Of a stretch of 49,597 bases of DNA, positions 23,005-32,218 are shown piece by piece; the stretch's first letter is position 1, and every line of letters begins with the position of its first letter. Source of the stretch: Anaerolineae bacterium (GTDB taxonomy: Bacteria; Chloroflexota; Anaerolineae; J102); the NCBI GenBank assembly GCA_026991225.1, contig JALXCB010000119.1:1-49597 (forward strand), read 5' to 3'. Under the pieces are notes generated by a model that was given only the letters and a program-made list of their open reading frames with translations, was not told where the DNA came from and ran no database searches. The translations under genes and the position numbers were made by a program.

Positions 23005-24012
23005 TCAATTCTCCGGCCCCATGTCGGTGGAGATGACGCCGGGAAAGGTGGTTTCAATAAGTAGACGTGTTTTGCTGGTCGCGGGTTCCTGAATGCTGAC
23101 GGTGGTGTGTTTGACGAAGCGGGCCAGTTCGGTCACTTCTTCGAACCCCAGATCATGCAGGGTGACGCCCAGCGCGCTCTGATACGCCCGCACGCCGCAG
23201 TAAACGGGCTTGCCGTCGGGCCGGATGCGGGCCAGGCTCTGCGTCAACAGCGCTTCGACCATCTCGCGATCCAGGGGACTGCCCAGATAGCGGAGCCAGA
23301 CGCCGCGGTTGCCGCGCTGCCAGATGGCCGCGCCCTCGACGACGCCATCGCGCTCGAAGACGAGACCCTCCGCGTGGCCAGGCTGCCACCAGTTCTGGAA
23401 GATGAGGGCGTGGTTGGCGTTGGCGTTCTTGAAGTAAGCGCCCTCGGCCTTCAGCACGACGGGCGGGGTGAAGCGGTCGGCCAGCCGTTGCAGCGCCAGG
23501 CTATCCGTCTCCCGTTGGGGGCGGACAAAAGACGCCTGGGATGACAAGGGGATTTTGATCTGCCCGCGCAGACGGAACAGGGTTTCCCGCACATAGCGCG
23601 CGAAACCGCACTCGGCCACAAGGCCCGCGGCCTCTTCCTGCGCGGGAAGACAGGCGTACAGCCGCTGGATTCCGAACTCCCCCGCGTGTGCAATCAGGTG
23701 TTCCAGTAACGCCCGCCACGTGTGGGATGCGCTGGCGTCGGCCTCCAGCGCGGGCGCGATGTAACACGCGTCTGCCTCAGGCCGACCCAGACGCTTTCTG
23801 GCTTGAATAAAGCCGTCAGGGTTTTGCGAATCGTGGGAATGACGGTGAATGAAGGTGGCCACCCCGCTGCCGTACCAGGGTACGGGCGCTCCTAGCGCCA
23901 TCCACAAAGGCCAGCGCGGTTGCATCAGATGGCGTTCCAGGTGGAGAGGAACGCTTTGTCTGGCCAGTCTTTGTAGCAAATAGCTATCGCGAAATCGAAA
24001 GGGATGGATCAA
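23005..24012 (-). CDS. GNAT-fold acetyltransferase-like protein
   Basis: 335 residues that look like two GNAT-type halves: residues ~1-155 (FGIQRLYACLPAQEEAAGLVAECGFARYVRETLF resembles the final GNAT strands) and ~165-310 (LHDLGFEEVTELARFVKH). A clear acetyl-CoA-binding R/Q-x-x-G-x-G/A loop is not visible, so activity is uncertain. Expressed toward the R3H ATPase gene with a 17-bp gap. Substrate unknown. Confidence 0.6.
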   Translation of the reverse strand: MIHPFRFRDSYLLQRLARQSVPLHLERHLMQPRWPLWMALGAPVPWYGSGVATFIHRHSHDSQNPDGFIQARKRLGRPEADACYIAPALEADASASHTWRALLEHLIAHAGEFGIQRLYACLPAQEEAAGLVAECGFARYVRETLFRLRGQIKIPLSSQASFVRPQRETDSLALQRLADRFTPPVVLKAEGAYFKNANANHALIFQNWWQPGHAEGLVFERDGVVEGAAIWQRGNRGVWLRYLGSPLDREMVEALLTQSLARIRPDGKPVYCGVRAYQSALGVTLHDLGFEEVTELARFVKHTTVSIQEPATSKTRLLIETTFPGVISTDMGPEN

Positions 24013-24178
24013 GGCGCTGTGAAGATGCGGAGTGGCGGGGATGTTTCACAATCCTTATTTTACCAATTTCGAATGAAAAAAACAAGCTCGTTGTTTATGG
24101 TAACACGACCGGGCGGGGGCGCGTCCTAAAATTTTGGCAAATCGCGTTGTCATCAGAAATTCGGTCGTGCGGGCTCCA

Positions 24179-24326
24179 CCCGGCGCTGAAGCGCCGGGCT
24201 GCAAAACAACGCCGGGTGAACCCGGCTTTTGGCGCGGGCTGGCTCTGAAAGCCCCCTTGAGGGGGCGTCGTTTCTAGCCCGGAGGTTCACCTCCGGGGCG
24301 CCAGGCGCAACGCGCCCATAATTTGG
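24179..24326 (+). repeat. string of GC-rich hairpins
   Basis: Successive palindromes with 4-base loops: CCGGCGC-TGAA-GCGCCGG, GCCGGGT-GAA-CCCGGC, GCCCCC-TTGA-GGGGGC, CCCGGAGG-TTCA-CCTCCGGG. The end (GCGCCAGGCGCAACGCGCCC) recurs at 45759-45778. Fills the gap 24013-24343; no gene seen. Confidence 0.8.
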
Positions 24327-24343
24327 GATGCACCCACTAAGCG

Positions 24344-24373
24344 TTGGAGGTTGAACAGCGGGCGATTTATAAT
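24344..24373 (+). promoter_or_regulatory. promoter placing the start at the ATG
   Basis: TTGGAG (24344-24349), 18 bp, TATAAT (24368-24373). The expected transcription start, 6-7 bp later, coincides with the ATG at 24380. Confidence 0.55.
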
Positions 24374-24379
24374 GCGCTT

Positions 24380-25354
24380 ATGGCCACCGAACCGCCCATC
24401 CTCGATCTGCCGCTGAGCTGGGCCCGCGTCGACGCGACCGCCCCTCGGCTGCGCACCCTCCGGCTGCCTCTTTCCCGCCGCACGTGGGTTCCCTGCGCCG
24501 ATATCCCCGAAGGCTGGTCGTTTCAGCAGGTGTTCGAAGCGCATTTGCGCCCGCTGCCCGGGGGCGTGATTCTGCAAGGGTGCAATGAGACCCTGGCCCG
24601 CTACGTGCGCTCTCAGGGTGGGGACGCCGCTCAGGTGGGGGTGGAGGCGGCGCTGGCCACCGACGCCCGGGCGAAGGCGTCGCTGATGGAACTGGCCCAC
24701 CGCGGGCGGCGTTGGGGCGAGGTGAAAGAGCTGTTCCCCGATGAGGTCAACCGACGGAAGATGGCCGAACTATGGCAGGCGACCGCGCATGGCTCGAAAC
24801 CGCAATTGCAGTGCGCATTCCGCACCGATTTCGATGAACATTTGCGGGGATTCGTATTGGTGAACGGGGAGGGAGTGTGGCTTGGGGCGCTGACGTTGTC
24901 GCAGATGAAGCCGGATTACTGGCATGTGGAATTGTTGTTGCGGCGGGAAGATGCGCCCGTGGGCGTGATGGAGGCGTTGATCCTGGATGTGAAAGCCCGA
25001 CTGCGGGCGGAGGGCGCGCGCTGGTTGAGCCTGGGCACGGTTCCCTTTGTGGAAATGGCGGACCCACTGGCTGCGGGAAGCTGCCGCTGGCCCTGGCGGC
25101 CGACCTGTCGGGGACGGGCCATCGCCCGCATGGGGCGGTGGATGCGCTTCAGCTTCGATTATCAGGGGCTGTATCGGTTCAAGCAGAAGTTCGGGCCCAT
25201 CTGGCGGCCTCTCTACCTGTGCGGCTGGCCCGATCTGCCCTGGCGCATCCTGCCCGACCTCTCATGGACCTCCCGCCATCTTCATCTCGTGGGGTACGCC
25301 GCCTTGCAATTGGGGGCGCGCAGGCGGCGGAGAGGAGAAAACGGCGGGAAATAA
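24380..25354 (+). CDS. phosphatidylglycerol lysyltransferase C-terminal domain-like (DUF2156) protein
   Basis: 324 residues from ATG 24380. The pattern GVMEALILDVKARLRAEGARWLSLGTVPF followed by FDYQGLYRFKQKFGPIWRPLYL matches the C-terminal catalytic half of MprF-type aminoacyl-phospholipid synthases and related GNAT-like transferases. No membrane flippase domain is attached, so it is a soluble stand-alone version, whose substrate is unknown. An in-frame ATG at 24344 exists but overlaps the promoter; the chosen start is likely leaderless. A frame-preserving variation around residues 236-260 (GSCRWPWRPTCRGRAIARMG) is poorly conserved-looking. Confidence 0.7.
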   Translation: MATEPPILDLPLSWARVDATAPRLRTLRLPLSRRTWVPCADIPEGWSFQQVFEAHLRPLPGGVILQGCNETLARYVRSQGGDAAQVGVEAALATDARAKASLMELAHRGRRWGEVKELFPDEVNRRKMAELWQATAHGSKPQLQCAFRTDFDEHLRGFVLVNGEGVWLGALTLSQMKPDYWHVELLLRREDAPVGVMEALILDVKARLRAEGARWLSLGTVPFVEMADPLAAGSCRWPWRPTCRGRAIARMGRWMRFSFDYQGLYRFKQKFGPIWRPLYLCGWPDLPWRILPDLSWTSRHLHLVGYAALQLGARRRRRGENGGK

Positions 25355-25378
25355 TCCGAAGGGCGGGCGCGGGCGTTA

Positions 25379-25408
25379 TTGACTCAGGATGTGTTTTTTC
25401 TGTATAAT
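25379..25408 (+). promoter_or_regulatory. sigma70-like promoter of the acyl-CoA ligase
   Basis: TTGACT (25379-25384), 18-bp spacer, TATAAT (25403-25408). Predicted start near 25415, 43 nt before the ATG. Confidence 0.8.
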
Positions 25409-25457
25409 GATTTAGACGCGCCTCTCCACCTTCTTTTCCAACTCAAGGAGAAAAACA

Positions 25458-27194
25458 ATGGAAAAACCATGGCTGCAATTCTATGACGAAGGGGTCCCAG
25501 CCTCAATCGACTATCCCCAGGTCGACTTGTGGACGCTTTTGAGCGATTCCATCAAGAATTATCCCGATCAGGTCGCCGTCCGGATGATCCTGAAGTATCT
25601 GCCCCTCGGGTTCAAGCTGGGCGTCAAGATGACTTACAAGGAGCTGGCGGATAAGGTGGACCGGTTGGCTACGGCCATGGCGGGCATGGGCATCAAGAAG
25701 GGGGATCGGGTCGCTGTACAAATCCCCAACTCGCCGGGCACCGTCATCGCCTTCCTGGCGACGGTGCGGCTGGGGGCTATTGTGGTCAATACGAATCCCA
25801 TTTACACGCCCCGGGAGATGGAGCACCAGTTCAAGGATTCGGGCGCCAAGGCGGTGGTCATCTGGAACAATCTCTATCCCAAGCTGCAGGAAATCCAGAG
25901 CAAGACGGGCATCGAAAAGGTGATCATCTATCACCTGAATGATTTCATGAATCCCGTCTATGCCTATCTGCTGAAGAAGGGCATGAAGGATAGCTGGGTG
26001 GATGTGCCCGAAGGCGATGGCGTCTATTGGATGAAGACCCTGATCGCCAACAACAAGCCCAATCCGCCCAAGGTGGATATCGACACGAACGATGTGGCCC
26101 TGTTCCAGTATACAGGCGGCACCACGGGCGTGCCCAAGGCGGCCATGCTCATGCACAGCAACCTCATCGCCAATGTGATGCAGATCGACGCCTGGGTGCC
26201 CGATATGGCCCACGGCAAAGAGGTTTTCATGGGCGCGATCCCCTTCTTCCATGTCTTCGGCATGACGGTGGGGATGCTGGAGAGCCTCTATGTGGGCGGC
26301 AAGCTCGTGCTCATGCCCGACCCGCGTGATATCGAGCTGCTGATGAGCATCATTCAGGAGGAGGGCGTCACCCTGTTCCCGGGCGTGCCCACCCTGTACG
26401 TGGCCATCATCAACCACAAGAATGTGAAAAACTACAATCTCCATTCCGTCAAAGTCTGCATTTCGGGCGGCGCGCCTCTGCCTGTGGAAGTGCAGCGCCG
26501 GTTCGAGGAAATCACCAGCAGCAAGCTGCGGGAAGGCTATGGCCTGACCGAGAGCTCGCCCGTGACCCACTCCAATCCCATCTACGGGCTTTACAAGGTG
26601 GGCTCCATCGGCCTGCCCTTCCCCGATGTGGATGCCCGCATCGTCTCGCTGGACCCGGACGAGAACGGCCATTATCAGCCCCTGGGCGTTGGCGAGGAGG
26701 GCGAACTGGCTGTGCGCGGGCCGCAGGTCATGAAAGGTTATTGGAACCGGCCCGATGAGACCGCCAACGTGCTGGATGAGGAGGGCTGGCTCTACACAGG
26801 CGATATCGCCAAGATGGATGAGGACGGCTACTTCTACATTGTGGACCGCAAGAAGGACCTGATCATCGCCTCGGGCTACAACATTGTGCCGCGCGAGGTG
26901 GAGGAGGCGCTCTACGAGAACCCCAAGGTGCAGGAGGCCGTGGTCGTGGGCGTGCCCGATCCCCGACGCGGGGAGACGGTGAAGGCGTTCATCGTGCTGA
27001 AGGAGGGCGAGACCGCGACCGAGCAGGAGATCATCGCCTTCTGCAGGGAGCGCCTGGCTCCCTACAAGGTTCCCAAGCTGGTGGAATTCCGCACGGAGCT
27101 GCCCAAGTCCGCGGTGGGCAAGCTGCTGCGCCGGGCCCTGGTGGAGGAGGAGAAGCAGAAGCTGGCTGCGCAGCAGGCGGAAAAGAGCGAGTAG
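25458..27194 (+). CDS. fadD: long-chain fatty acid--CoA ligase
   Basis: 578 residues, adenylate-forming family. YTGGTTGVPKAAMLMH (AMP-binding P-loop, ~219-234), GYGLTES, YTGDIAKMDEDGYFYIVDRKKDLIIASGYNI and PKSAVGKLLRR (catalytic lysine) are all present. It activates fatty acids to acyl-CoA with ATP for beta-oxidation. AAGGAG ribosome site 8 nt before ATG. The ETF genes follow under their own promoter, consistent with a fatty-acid oxidation block, although no acyl-CoA dehydrogenase is in the window. Confidence 0.94.
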   Translation: MEKPWLQFYDEGVPASIDYPQVDLWTLLSDSIKNYPDQVAVRMILKYLPLGFKLGVKMTYKELADKVDRLATAMAGMGIKKGDRVAVQIPNSPGTVIAFLATVRLGAIVVNTNPIYTPREMEHQFKDSGAKAVVIWNNLYPKLQEIQSKTGIEKVIIYHLNDFMNPVYAYLLKKGMKDSWVDVPEGDGVYWMKTLIANNKPNPPKVDIDTNDVALFQYTGGTTGVPKAAMLMHSNLIANVMQIDAWVPDMAHGKEVFMGAIPFFHVFGMTVGMLESLYVGGKLVLMPDPRDIELLMSIIQEEGVTLFPGVPTLYVAIINHKNVKNYNLHSVKVCISGGAPLPVEVQRRFEEITSSKLREGYGLTESSPVTHSNPIYGLYKVGSIGLPFPDVDARIVSLDPDENGHYQPLGVGEEGELAVRGPQVMKGYWNRPDETANVLDEEGWLYTGDIAKMDEDGYFYIVDRKKDLIIASGYNIVPREVEEALYENPKVQEAVVVGVPDPRRGETVKAFIVLKEGETATEQEIIAFCRERLAPYKVPKLVEFRTELPKSAVGKLLRRALVEEEKQKLAAQQAEKSE

Positions 27195-27288
27195 CCAGCG
27201 GAAGAGGCATGTTAAGATGGCGGGCGGCGGGCTCCAAGAGGGCTTGTCGCCCGCTTTGCGCGCGGGGTGGAAAATGGAAGCCGGGATT

Positions 27289-27317
27289 TTGCGCACTGCG
27301 TCATGAGTTTGTATAAT
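27289..27317 (+). promoter_or_regulatory. promoter and ~284-nt leader of etfBA
   Basis: TTGCGC (27289-27294), 17 bp, TATAAT (27312-27317). Start near 27324, leaving a long leader to the ATG at 27608. The leader contains AAAGCCC...GGGCTTT (7-bp stem, ~27388-27412) and no ORF I would defend. This explains the gap 27195-27607. Confidence 0.6.
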
Positions 27318-27607
27318 TGCATCCAAACAAGTCAGGTTTTTGTCCGATTGCGCTATCAAACGACCCTGCAACGATGCACGTCATGTCAAAGCCCGGCCCA
27401 ACGAAGGGCTTTCATCGGATTGCGCCGACCTTCTGGCCGGTTCGTCGTTCGCGTGGGGAGATGTTTCCAAATTCAGGAGAGCGAAGGCAGGTTCCCGAGA
27501 TCCAACCGTCAACAGCGTGAGCCGGACCCGCTCGAATCATTCGGGCCTGTTTCCGGTCATCACGTTTCATCAACGCATTCATCTCGACCCAAGTAAGGAG
27601 AGGCAAT

Positions 27608-28378
27608 ATGCGCTATCTGGTTTGTATCAAACAAACGCCGGACACGGCGGAGCTTCCCAAGATCTCGCCGGAAGAGGCCGCGTCCGGGAAGCTGAGCGTG
27701 AATCTCGTGGTCAATCCGTGGGATGAGCACGCCATCGAGGCGGGCTTGCAGCTCATGGAGAATTACGGCGGGACGACCGGCGCGGTCACCGTCGGCGAAG
27801 AGGGCGCGATCGACGCCCTGCGCAGCGCCCTGGCCATGGGATGCAAGGACGCGACCCTGGTGAAGCATGACGATGAGATCGACGCCTGGGGCGTGGCCGA
27901 ACTGCTGGCCGCCGCGGTCAGGCATGACGGCGATGTGGATGTCGTGCTCACCGGGCAGATGACGGTGGACGGCAACTCGGGCGCTGTGCCCGTGGCCCTG
28001 GCTCGCAAGCTGGGCTGGCCTGTGCTCACCGGCGTCGCCAAGGTCGTGGAACTGACCGATGACAGCATCACCGTGGAGCGGGTGGTGGGTCAGGCCCGGC
28101 TGACAGTGAAAGCTCCTACGCCCGTGGTGGTCTCGGTTATCAAGGAGATCGGCGAACCCCGCTATCCCACGTTCATCAACATTCGCAAGGCCGCCCGGGT
28201 GAAGATTCCCGAACTGACCGCGGAGGAGCTGGGCGTGGATGTGCCTGCGCCCGTGGTGCACATGAGCAACTTCCGCAAGCCGCCCGCCCGCGACGCTCAT
28301 GTGAAGTTGTTCGAGGGCACGCCGCAGGAAGCCGCCGCTGCGCTCATCGACGCGCTGCTCGAAGAAAAAGTGCTGTAA
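27608..28378 (+). CDS. etfB: electron transfer flavoprotein subunit beta
   Basis: 256 residues. MRYLVCIKQTPDTAELP, NPWDEHAIEAGLQL, VLTGQMTVDGNSGAVPVALARKLGWP and the VERVVGQ...PTPVVVSVIKEIGEPRYPTFINI stretch are the EtfB signatures, including the AMP-binding site. It carries electrons from acyl-CoA dehydrogenases together with EtfA (FAD). AAGGAGAGG before the ATG. 13 bp from etfA. Confidence 0.96.
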   Translation: MRYLVCIKQTPDTAELPKISPEEAASGKLSVNLVVNPWDEHAIEAGLQLMENYGGTTGAVTVGEEGAIDALRSALAMGCKDATLVKHDDEIDAWGVAELLAAAVRHDGDVDVVLTGQMTVDGNSGAVPVALARKLGWPVLTGVAKVVELTDDSITVERVVGQARLTVKAPTPVVVSVIKEIGEPRYPTFINIRKAARVKIPELTAEELGVDVPAPVVHMSNFRKPPARDAHVKLFEGTPQEAAAALIDALLEEKVL

Positions 28379-28391
28379 GGAGGATTGGACC

Positions 28392-29360
28392 ATGAAATTC
28401 CTGGTTTATATTGAAACCGATCTGGGCGACGTGGTCGCCAGCAGTTGGGAGGCCCTGGGCGCGGCCCTGAGCCTCAGCGACGATGTGGAAGCTGTGGTCA
28501 TCGGCGACCGGGTCAGCGTGGCCGCGGAGGAAGCCGTCGAGCGCGGGGCCAAGAAGGTCTATGTGGTCGAGGACGAGACCCGGGCCATGTTCGATCTGGA
28601 GCGCTGTCTGGCCGATGTGAAAAATGTGCTGAGCATGAGCGGCGCGGATGTGTTCCTGGCCTCGCATACGAACAATGGCCGGGATCTGGCTGCGGCTCTG
28701 GGCGTGGGGTCAGGCGCGGGCGTTATCGCCGACGCGCTGGAGCTGAGCCTGGAGGATGGCAGGCTCAAGGGCGTGCGCGGCATCTATTCCGGCAATATCC
28801 TGGTGGACGTGACCGTGGATGGCTCGCCCCAGATCGCGACGCTGCGCCCGCGCGCATTCGCTCCCGCGGAGAAGGCGGAGGGCCGCAGCGCGGAGGTCGT
28901 GCTGGTGGACCCGATGGACGTGGACAGCCCCTACGAGGTGCTGGGCGTGCAGCGGGCCGAGAAGGGTGAGATCAGCCTCACCGAGGCCAGCATCATCGTC
29001 TCCGGCGGCCGCGGCGTGGCCAAGGACCCCGAGCTGGGCTTCGACCTGATCCGCGAGCTGGCGGGCGTGTTGGGCGGGGCCGTAGGCGCGTCCCGCGCGG
29101 CCGTGGACGCTGGCTTCATCTCCTACGACCATCAGGTGGGGCAGACGGGCAAGGTCGTCCGGCCCGACCTGTATATTGCCTGCGGCATCAGCGGCGCGGT
29201 GCAGCACCTGGCGGGCATGGGCTCCAGCAAGATCATCGTGGCCGTCAACAAGGACCCCGAAGCCCCCATCTTCAGCGTGGCCAACTACGGCATCGTGGGC
29301 GACCTGTTCGAGGTCGTGCCTGCGCTGACCGAGGCCGCTCGCGAGAAGCTGGGCAAGTAA
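28392..29360 (+). CDS. etfA: electron transfer flavoprotein subunit alpha
   Basis: 322 residues. The C-terminal FAD-binding signature [39 protein letters not shown] is textbook Etf[23 protein letters not shown] precedes it. Forms the heterodimer with EtfB and passes electrons to a membrane acceptor; the Fe-S protein at 42578-44584 is the best candidate here. No bifurcating partner genes (Bcd, FixCX) are adjacent, so the ordinary, non-bifurcating role is more likely. Confidence 0.96.
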   Translation: MKFLVYIETDLGDVVASSWEALGAALSLSDDVEAVVIGDRVSVAAEEAVERGAKKVYVVEDETRAMFDLERCLADVKNVLSMSGADVFLASHTNNGRDLAAALGVGSGAGVIADALELSLEDGRLKGVRGIYSGNILVDVTVDGSPQIATLRPRAFAPAEKAEGRSAEVVLVDPMDVDSPYEVLGVQRAEKGEISLTEASIIVSGGRGVAKDPELGFDLIRELAGVLGGAVGASRAAVDAGFISYDHQVGQTGKVVRPDLYIACGISGAVQHLAGMGSSKIIVAVNKDPEAPIFSVANYGIVGDLFEVVPALTEAAREKLGK

Positions 29361-29363
29361 AAA

Positions 29364-29399
29364 GAAACCTCGGAGGTCTCGCCAGACCTCCGAGGTTTC
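29364..29399 (-). terminator. terminator-like hairpin, 16-bp perfect stem
   Basis: GAAACCTCGGAGGTCT-CGCC-AGACCTCCGAGGTTTC. The T-run (TTTTTAC) follows on the minus strand, so as an intrinsic terminator it points against etfA and would end minus-strand transcripts from the CPBP gene; on the plus strand there is no T-run but the stem begins 3 bp after the etfA stop. Confidence 0.65.
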
Positions 29400-29483
29400 A
29401 TGCCAGCGCCGACACTCGGTGCGTCATATTTGAAATTCAGTAATTCATGATTTCTGCTGGCCCGCCGATTAAAATCAGGGCTG

Positions 29484-29594
29484 GGGGCCTTTGGCCGCCT
29501 GTCTGCCTGCGCAGACAGGCCCAAACGAGCGGGTAATGTCCCCGAAGGGGGACATGCGGCGGAACGCCCTTAGACCCGAAGTCATTCAGCGTGC
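29484..29594 (+). repeat. multi-hairpin repeat R2, copy 2
   Basis: Same order of elements as 8592-8700: GGGGCCTTTGGCCGCC, TGTCTGCCTGCGCAGACA, then ATGTCCCC-GAAG-GGGGACAT (perfect here) and CGGCGGAACGCCC. The third hairpin is better preserved in this copy. Confidence 0.8.
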
Positions 29595-29615
29595 GTTTGC
29601 GGACGAAATCGTGAT

Positions 29616-30614
29616 CTATTGAGATTGTTGATCTGCGCGCTTCTTGCTCGGCGGCAGGGGGATGGACGCCTGGAGCTGCACCCGGCCATAGCGCCACTTC
29701 ACCCAGGCCAGGATGAGCGCCGCCCCTATCAGGATGGCGACATTCCCGATCATGCCCGCCTCCGGCCCGAACGCGCCCCCGGTCCACAACTCGGGCCCGC
29801 GCTGCTGAATAGCAATAAACGTAACCTGGTTGACGGGCGTGCCGCTGACGGGGAACCCGAACACGTTCCCTTCGAAAAAGTTCCAGGCGATGTGCAGACC
29901 GATGGGTATGGCCAGATCCCTGGTGATCACATAGCCCAGGCCCAAAAACAACCCTGCCAGCACAAGGTTGATGATGCTGATGGCTGTGGCGTTGGGGTTG
30001 CTGGCGTGGGCCAATCCGAAGAAGCTGGAGGAGAACAGCCAGGCCAGAGCCAGAGCGATGGCGGGCGTCCAGAACTTGAAATTCAGCCCCTCAGCCAGAT
30101 TGTGAAGCAGATAGCCGCGGGAGAGCAGCTCCTCGAAGACGCCTACGGCCAGAAAAAGGCCCGCGGCCGTGAGGATGCTGGCGGCGAAGGTGGATCCTGC
30201 GGGCGCCTGCATGGTTCCGGTCACCTGCACCCACCCCAACAAGGACTCGACCACGAAAATGCCCGTCATCAGCAACGCGCCCAGCCCCAGGCCGAAGGCC
30301 AGGTCCAACCACCACCGTTTGCCCAGCCGAAAGCCGTAATCGCTGAACGGGCGACGATCCACCCATCGCCCGATGATGAACAACGTCACAATCAGGGCGA
30401 TGAGCATGAGCCACTCGCTCAACGCCCATCCCGAGATGAAACCGGGCCCTTCGCCCTTTTGCAACGCTTCCAGCAAAGTCGGGGCAATGAAATAAAGCAG
30501 GGCCTGGGCGGCGGCCAGGGCGGGGGCCAAAACCAGCAAAAAGACGAGAAAACGCCAGACCAGGCGCAGACGGCGTTCTTCGCCGTTCCAAAAGAGGGAT
30601 TTGATGATATCCAT
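29616..30614 (-). CDS. CPBP family intramembrane metalloprotease
   Basis: 332 residues, eight or so hydrophobic segments. The CPBP (Abi) motifs are in order: EELLSRGYL (~162-170), FGLAH (~200-204) and HIAWNFFEG (~243-251), giving the glutamate and histidine active-site residues. The family includes prenyl-protein proteases and bacteriocin-immunity proteins; the substrate is unknown. AGGAGG lies upstream of the ATG (30614). Monocistronic. Confidence 0.9.
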   Translation of the reverse strand: MDIIKSLFWNGEERRLRLVWRFLVFLLVLAPALAAAQALLYFIAPTLLEALQKGEGPGFISGWALSEWLMLIALIVTLFIIGRWVDRRPFSDYGFRLGKRWWLDLAFGLGLGALLMTGIFVVESLLGWVQVTGTMQAPAGSTFAASILTAAGLFLAVGVFEELLSRGYLLHNLAEGLNFKFWTPAIALALAWLFSSSFFGLAHASNPNATAISIINLVLAGLFLGLGYVITRDLAIPIGLHIAWNFFEGNVFGFPVSGTPVNQVTFIAIQQRGPELWTGGAFGPEAGMIGNVAILIGAALILAWVKWRYGRVQLQASIPLPPSKKRADQQSQ

Positions 30615-30628
30615 GCGATGAAACCTCC

Positions 30629-30747
30629 TGTTCCGTAAAATAGCGTGGGTTAAGGGAAGTCCGCCAGGCCAACGTTGGCCGAGACGTCAGCCGTCGTGAT
30701 GCCGTAATGCGTAATCCGTGAGATCGTCACGCATCACTCATCACGCC
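30629..30747 (+). repeat. R1 repeat copy with GCGTAAT heptad hairpin
   Basis: Contains TTCCGTAAAATAGCG, GCCAGGCCAACGTTGGCC and a hairpin of words AATGCGT/AATCCGT against ACGCATC/ACTCATC. Member of the R1 family (37165, 38972, 41091, 44612). Confidence 0.75.
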
Positions 30748-30822
30748 ATCAACTTTCCGCTCCCGTGGCATCATTTGTCTATCTTCCATTACGACGCATG
30801 TCCGCACAGGGTTTCAGGCCCG

Positions 30823-30956
30823 GTAACTGCTAACGTACCCCGGTTAACAAACCACAAAGAGCGCAAAGGCGCTGAGAACACGAAGGAAAAATGTATCAAT
30901 TCCCCTTTGTGTCTTAGTGTCCTTAGTGGTTTTCGGGTGACAACCCTAGTAGTTAC
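30823..30956 (+). mobile_element. MITE copy 3, 134 bp, duplication CAGGCCCG
   Basis: Ends GTAACTGCTAACGTA and TAGTAGTTAC. CAGGCCCG at 30815-30822 is repeated at 30957-30964. The interior differs (CACAAAGAGCGCAAAGG) but keeps AACACGAAGGAAAAAT. It sits 6 bp from the A-run of the dnaJ terminator. Confidence 0.9.
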
Positions 30957-30969
30957 CAGGCCCGGCAAG

Positions 30970-31004
30970 TAAAAAGCCTCCGAGGCTGGCGTCGCCTCGG
31001 AGGC
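30970..31004 (-). terminator. intrinsic terminator of dnaJ
   Basis: Minus strand: GCCTCCGAGGC-GACGCCA-GCCTCGGAGGC then TTTTT; perfect 11-bp stem, 12 bp after the dnaJ stop. Confidence 0.92.
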
Positions 31005-31015
31005 GGGTTAGGGGT

Positions 31016-32023
31016 TCAGATGCGCGGACGCAACGCCCGAAGCTGCCGGAACAGCTCCTTTTCCTGCTCCGTCAGGTTCTTGGGCAGCTTGGCCGAGACC
31101 TCGACATAAAGATCGCCGCGCTGGTCGGGATGCTTCAGGTTGGGCATGCCCTTGCCCCGCAGCCGAAAGGTCTTGCCGTTGTCGGTCTCGGGCGGGATGT
31201 TGAGGATGACCGGGCGATCCAGAGTGGGAACCTGCACCTCGCCGCCCAGGATGAGGGTGTAGAGGTCCACAGGCAATTTCAGGCGCAGGTTGTCGCCCTC
31301 GCGCTGGAAGCGGGCGTGGGGCAGGACGTGGATCTTGAGATAGAGATCGCCCGGCTTGCCGCCATTGCGGCCCGGCTCGCCCTTGCCCGCGACGCGCACC
31401 CGGGAGCCGGTCTTGACCCCGCGCGGGATTTTCACTTCGATGCGTTCGCCATCCATCTGCAACACCCGGGACGTGCCGTGGTAGGCTTCTTCCAGGGTAA
31501 TGTCCACGGGATGCTCGATGTCGCGACCGCGCATGGGACGGGCGCGGCCGCCCGCGGTGTGCACGCCGCCCATGCCGCCAAAGATATCCTCGAAGTCGCC
31601 CGTGCGGGCGCTGCGGCGGCCGCCCATGCCGAACAGGGCCTCGAAGAAGTCGGAGAAGCCGCCACCGCCGCCACCGAACATCTCCTCCAATTCTTCGGGC
31701 GAGACGGTGCGGTAGGTGGCTCCGCCGGGCGCGCGGCCTCTAGCGCCCGTCTGCCATTGCTGCCAGAAGTCTTCGGGCCGACCTCCCGCGCCGGTGAAGT
31801 TCTTCCATTGCGCGCCAAACTGGTCGTATTTCTTGCGCTTTTCGGGGTCGGAGAGGACCTCGTAGGCCTCGTTGATCTCCTTGAACTTTTCTTCGGCGTT
31901 GGGATCGTTGGGATTGGCGTCGGGGTGATATTGGCGGGCGAGCTTGCGGTACGCCTTTTTTATCTCTTTCTCGGTTGCGGTGCGAGGCACGCCGAGGATT
32001 TGATAGTAGTCTTTGTATTCCAT
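31016..32023 (-). CDS. dnaJ: DnaJ-class chaperone (CbpA type, no zinc finger)
   Basis: 335 residues from [20 protein letters not shown] (ATG 32023, GAGAGGAT upstream). J-domain residues 1-70 with HPD (YHPDANP), G/F-rich segment ~80-155 ([26 protein letters not shown]), then two beta-sandwich substrate-binding domains. The four CxxCxGxG zinc repeats of DnaJ are absent, so it is the class II/CbpA type. Stimulates DnaK ATPase. Downstream of grpE on the same strand, but 229 bp away because of a MITE and a heptad hairpin. Confidence 0.93.
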   Translation of the reverse strand: MEYKDYYQILGVPRTATEKEIKKAYRKLARQYHPDANPNDPNAEEKFKEINEAYEVLSDPEKRKKYDQFGAQWKNFTGAGGRPEDFWQQWQTGARGRAPGGATYRTVSPEELEEMFGGGGGGFSDFFEALFGMGGRRSARTGDFEDIFGGMGGVHTAGGRARPMRGRDIEHPVDITLEEAYHGTSRVLQMDGERIEVKIPRGVKTGSRVRVAGKGEPGRNGGKPGDLYLKIHVLPHARFQREGDNLRLKLPVDLYTLILGGEVQVPTLDRPVILNIPPETDNGKTFRLRGKGMPNLKHPDQRGDLYVEVSAKLPKNLTEQEKELFRQLRALRPRI

Positions 32024-32064
32024 GTGCGATAAATCCTCTCGGATAAGATTAATTACCAAAGACT

Positions 32065-32218
32065 GTAACTGCTAAGGTATCGCCACCACTTTTTGCCACG
32101 AAGACACGAAGAAAAGCCAAGGCACGACGTATTTTCCTTGATTTTTCCTTCGTGTCTTCGAAAAACTTCGAGCCTTCGTGGCTTTTGGCGGCCTAAAGTT
32201 AAGTACGTTAGCAGTTAC
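32065..32218 (-). mobile_element. MITE copy 4, 154 bp, duplication CAAAGACT
   Basis: GTAACTGCTAAGGTA to TACGTTAGCAGTTAC, opposite orientation to the copy at 42216. CAAAGACT at 32057-32064 is repeated at 32219-32226, which is the first word of the AAAGACT heptad hairpin that follows; the element landed in that hairpin. Confidence 0.95.
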
